NCBI GenBank assembly: GCA_045593005.1
Contig: JAZNVV010000016.1
Span: 1-5,773, forward strand
Length of the DNA stretch: 5,773 nucleotides
Direction of reading: 5' to 3'
Source of the DNA: UBA11475 sp045593005
GTDB lineage: Bacteria; Bacillota; Clostridia; Christensenellales; Borkfalkiaceae
Shown here piece after piece: positions 5,701 to 5,773 of this stretch; position 1 is the first letter of the stretch; each line of letters starts with the position of its first letter. The translations under genes and the position numbers were made by a program. The notes under the pieces are model-generated. The model saw only the letters and a program-made list of their open reading frames with translations, was not told the DNA's origin and made no database searches.

Positions 5701-5773
5701 AACAATATTAAATTAGTGATATTTTTAGCCTTGTGGCTAAAAGTTATATTGTTTGCGTTGCAAACAGTTATAT
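5701..5773. repeat. Cluster of small palindromes joined by (A)GTTATAT spacers, continuing past the window
   Basis: TTTTAGCC (5723-5730) pairs with GGCTAAAA (5735-5742) around TTGT; GTTTGC (5751-5756) pairs with GCAAAC (5760-5765) around GTT; AACAATAT (5701-5708) pairs with ATATTGTT (5745-5752), enclosing the first of these. AGTTATAT occurs at 5742-5749 and again at 5766-5773, so different small palindromes alternate with a shared spacer. The series looks cut by the window end. No gene is visible from 5489 to 5773. Confidence 0.6.

Noticed and set aside
5544..5773. CRISPR array or tRNA at the right end
   Set aside because: The repeats are short, unequal palindromes without regular spacers, and no cloverleaf or CCA-type end can be traced.

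Overview
The window is AT-rich bacterial DNA (about one third G+C by eye) carrying the upstream part of a division and cell wall (dcw) cluster. All dcw genes lie on the minus strand, in the order mraZ, rsmH, an ftsL-like gene, a class B penicillin-binding protein and murE, which runs off the left edge. This order, the Shine-Dalgarno sequences close to consensus, the sigma-A-type promoters and the GTG/TTG starts point to a low-G+C Bacillota (Firmicutes), probably an uncultured clostridia-like lineage. I cannot place it more precisely.

Layout, right to left along the minus strand: a compact glutamate racemase gene (murI, 4363-5073) comes first. A 111-nt gap follows, holding a perfect-consensus promoter (TTGACA, 17 nt, TATAAT) overlapped by two 10-bp-spaced GTGGT boxes that look like MraZ operator sites. 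mraZ (TTG start), rsmH (1 nt later), ftsL-like (11 nt later), the PBP gene (20 nt later) and murE (4-nt ATGA overlap) follow as one apparent operon. On the plus strand, divergent from murI, is rpsT (ribosomal protein S20, GTG start) with its own extended -10 promoter and a strong terminator. The rightmost ~190 nt contain no gene but a dense series of small terminators and palindromes that continues to the window end.

Functionally, MurI supplies D-glutamate and MurE adds the third stem-peptide residue to UDP-MurNAc-L-Ala-D-Glu. The PBP cross-links septal peptidoglycan, and the FtsL-like protein is expected to partner it in the divisome. RsmH methylates 16S rRNA, and MraZ is the expected regulator of the cluster.

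Four points deserve attention. The PBP reading frame extends 87 codons upstream of its first GTG, with a clear membrane anchor and no ATG, GTG or TTG, so an AUU start behind a well-placed ribosome binding site is the best fit. The last residues of murE at the left edge switch to a motif typical of FabK enoyl-ACP reductases, suggesting a chimeric join at the sequence end. The mraZ promoter carries a candidate MraZ operator. The right end is a cluster of unexplained palindromes. I found no convincing previously undescribed multi-gene system here.
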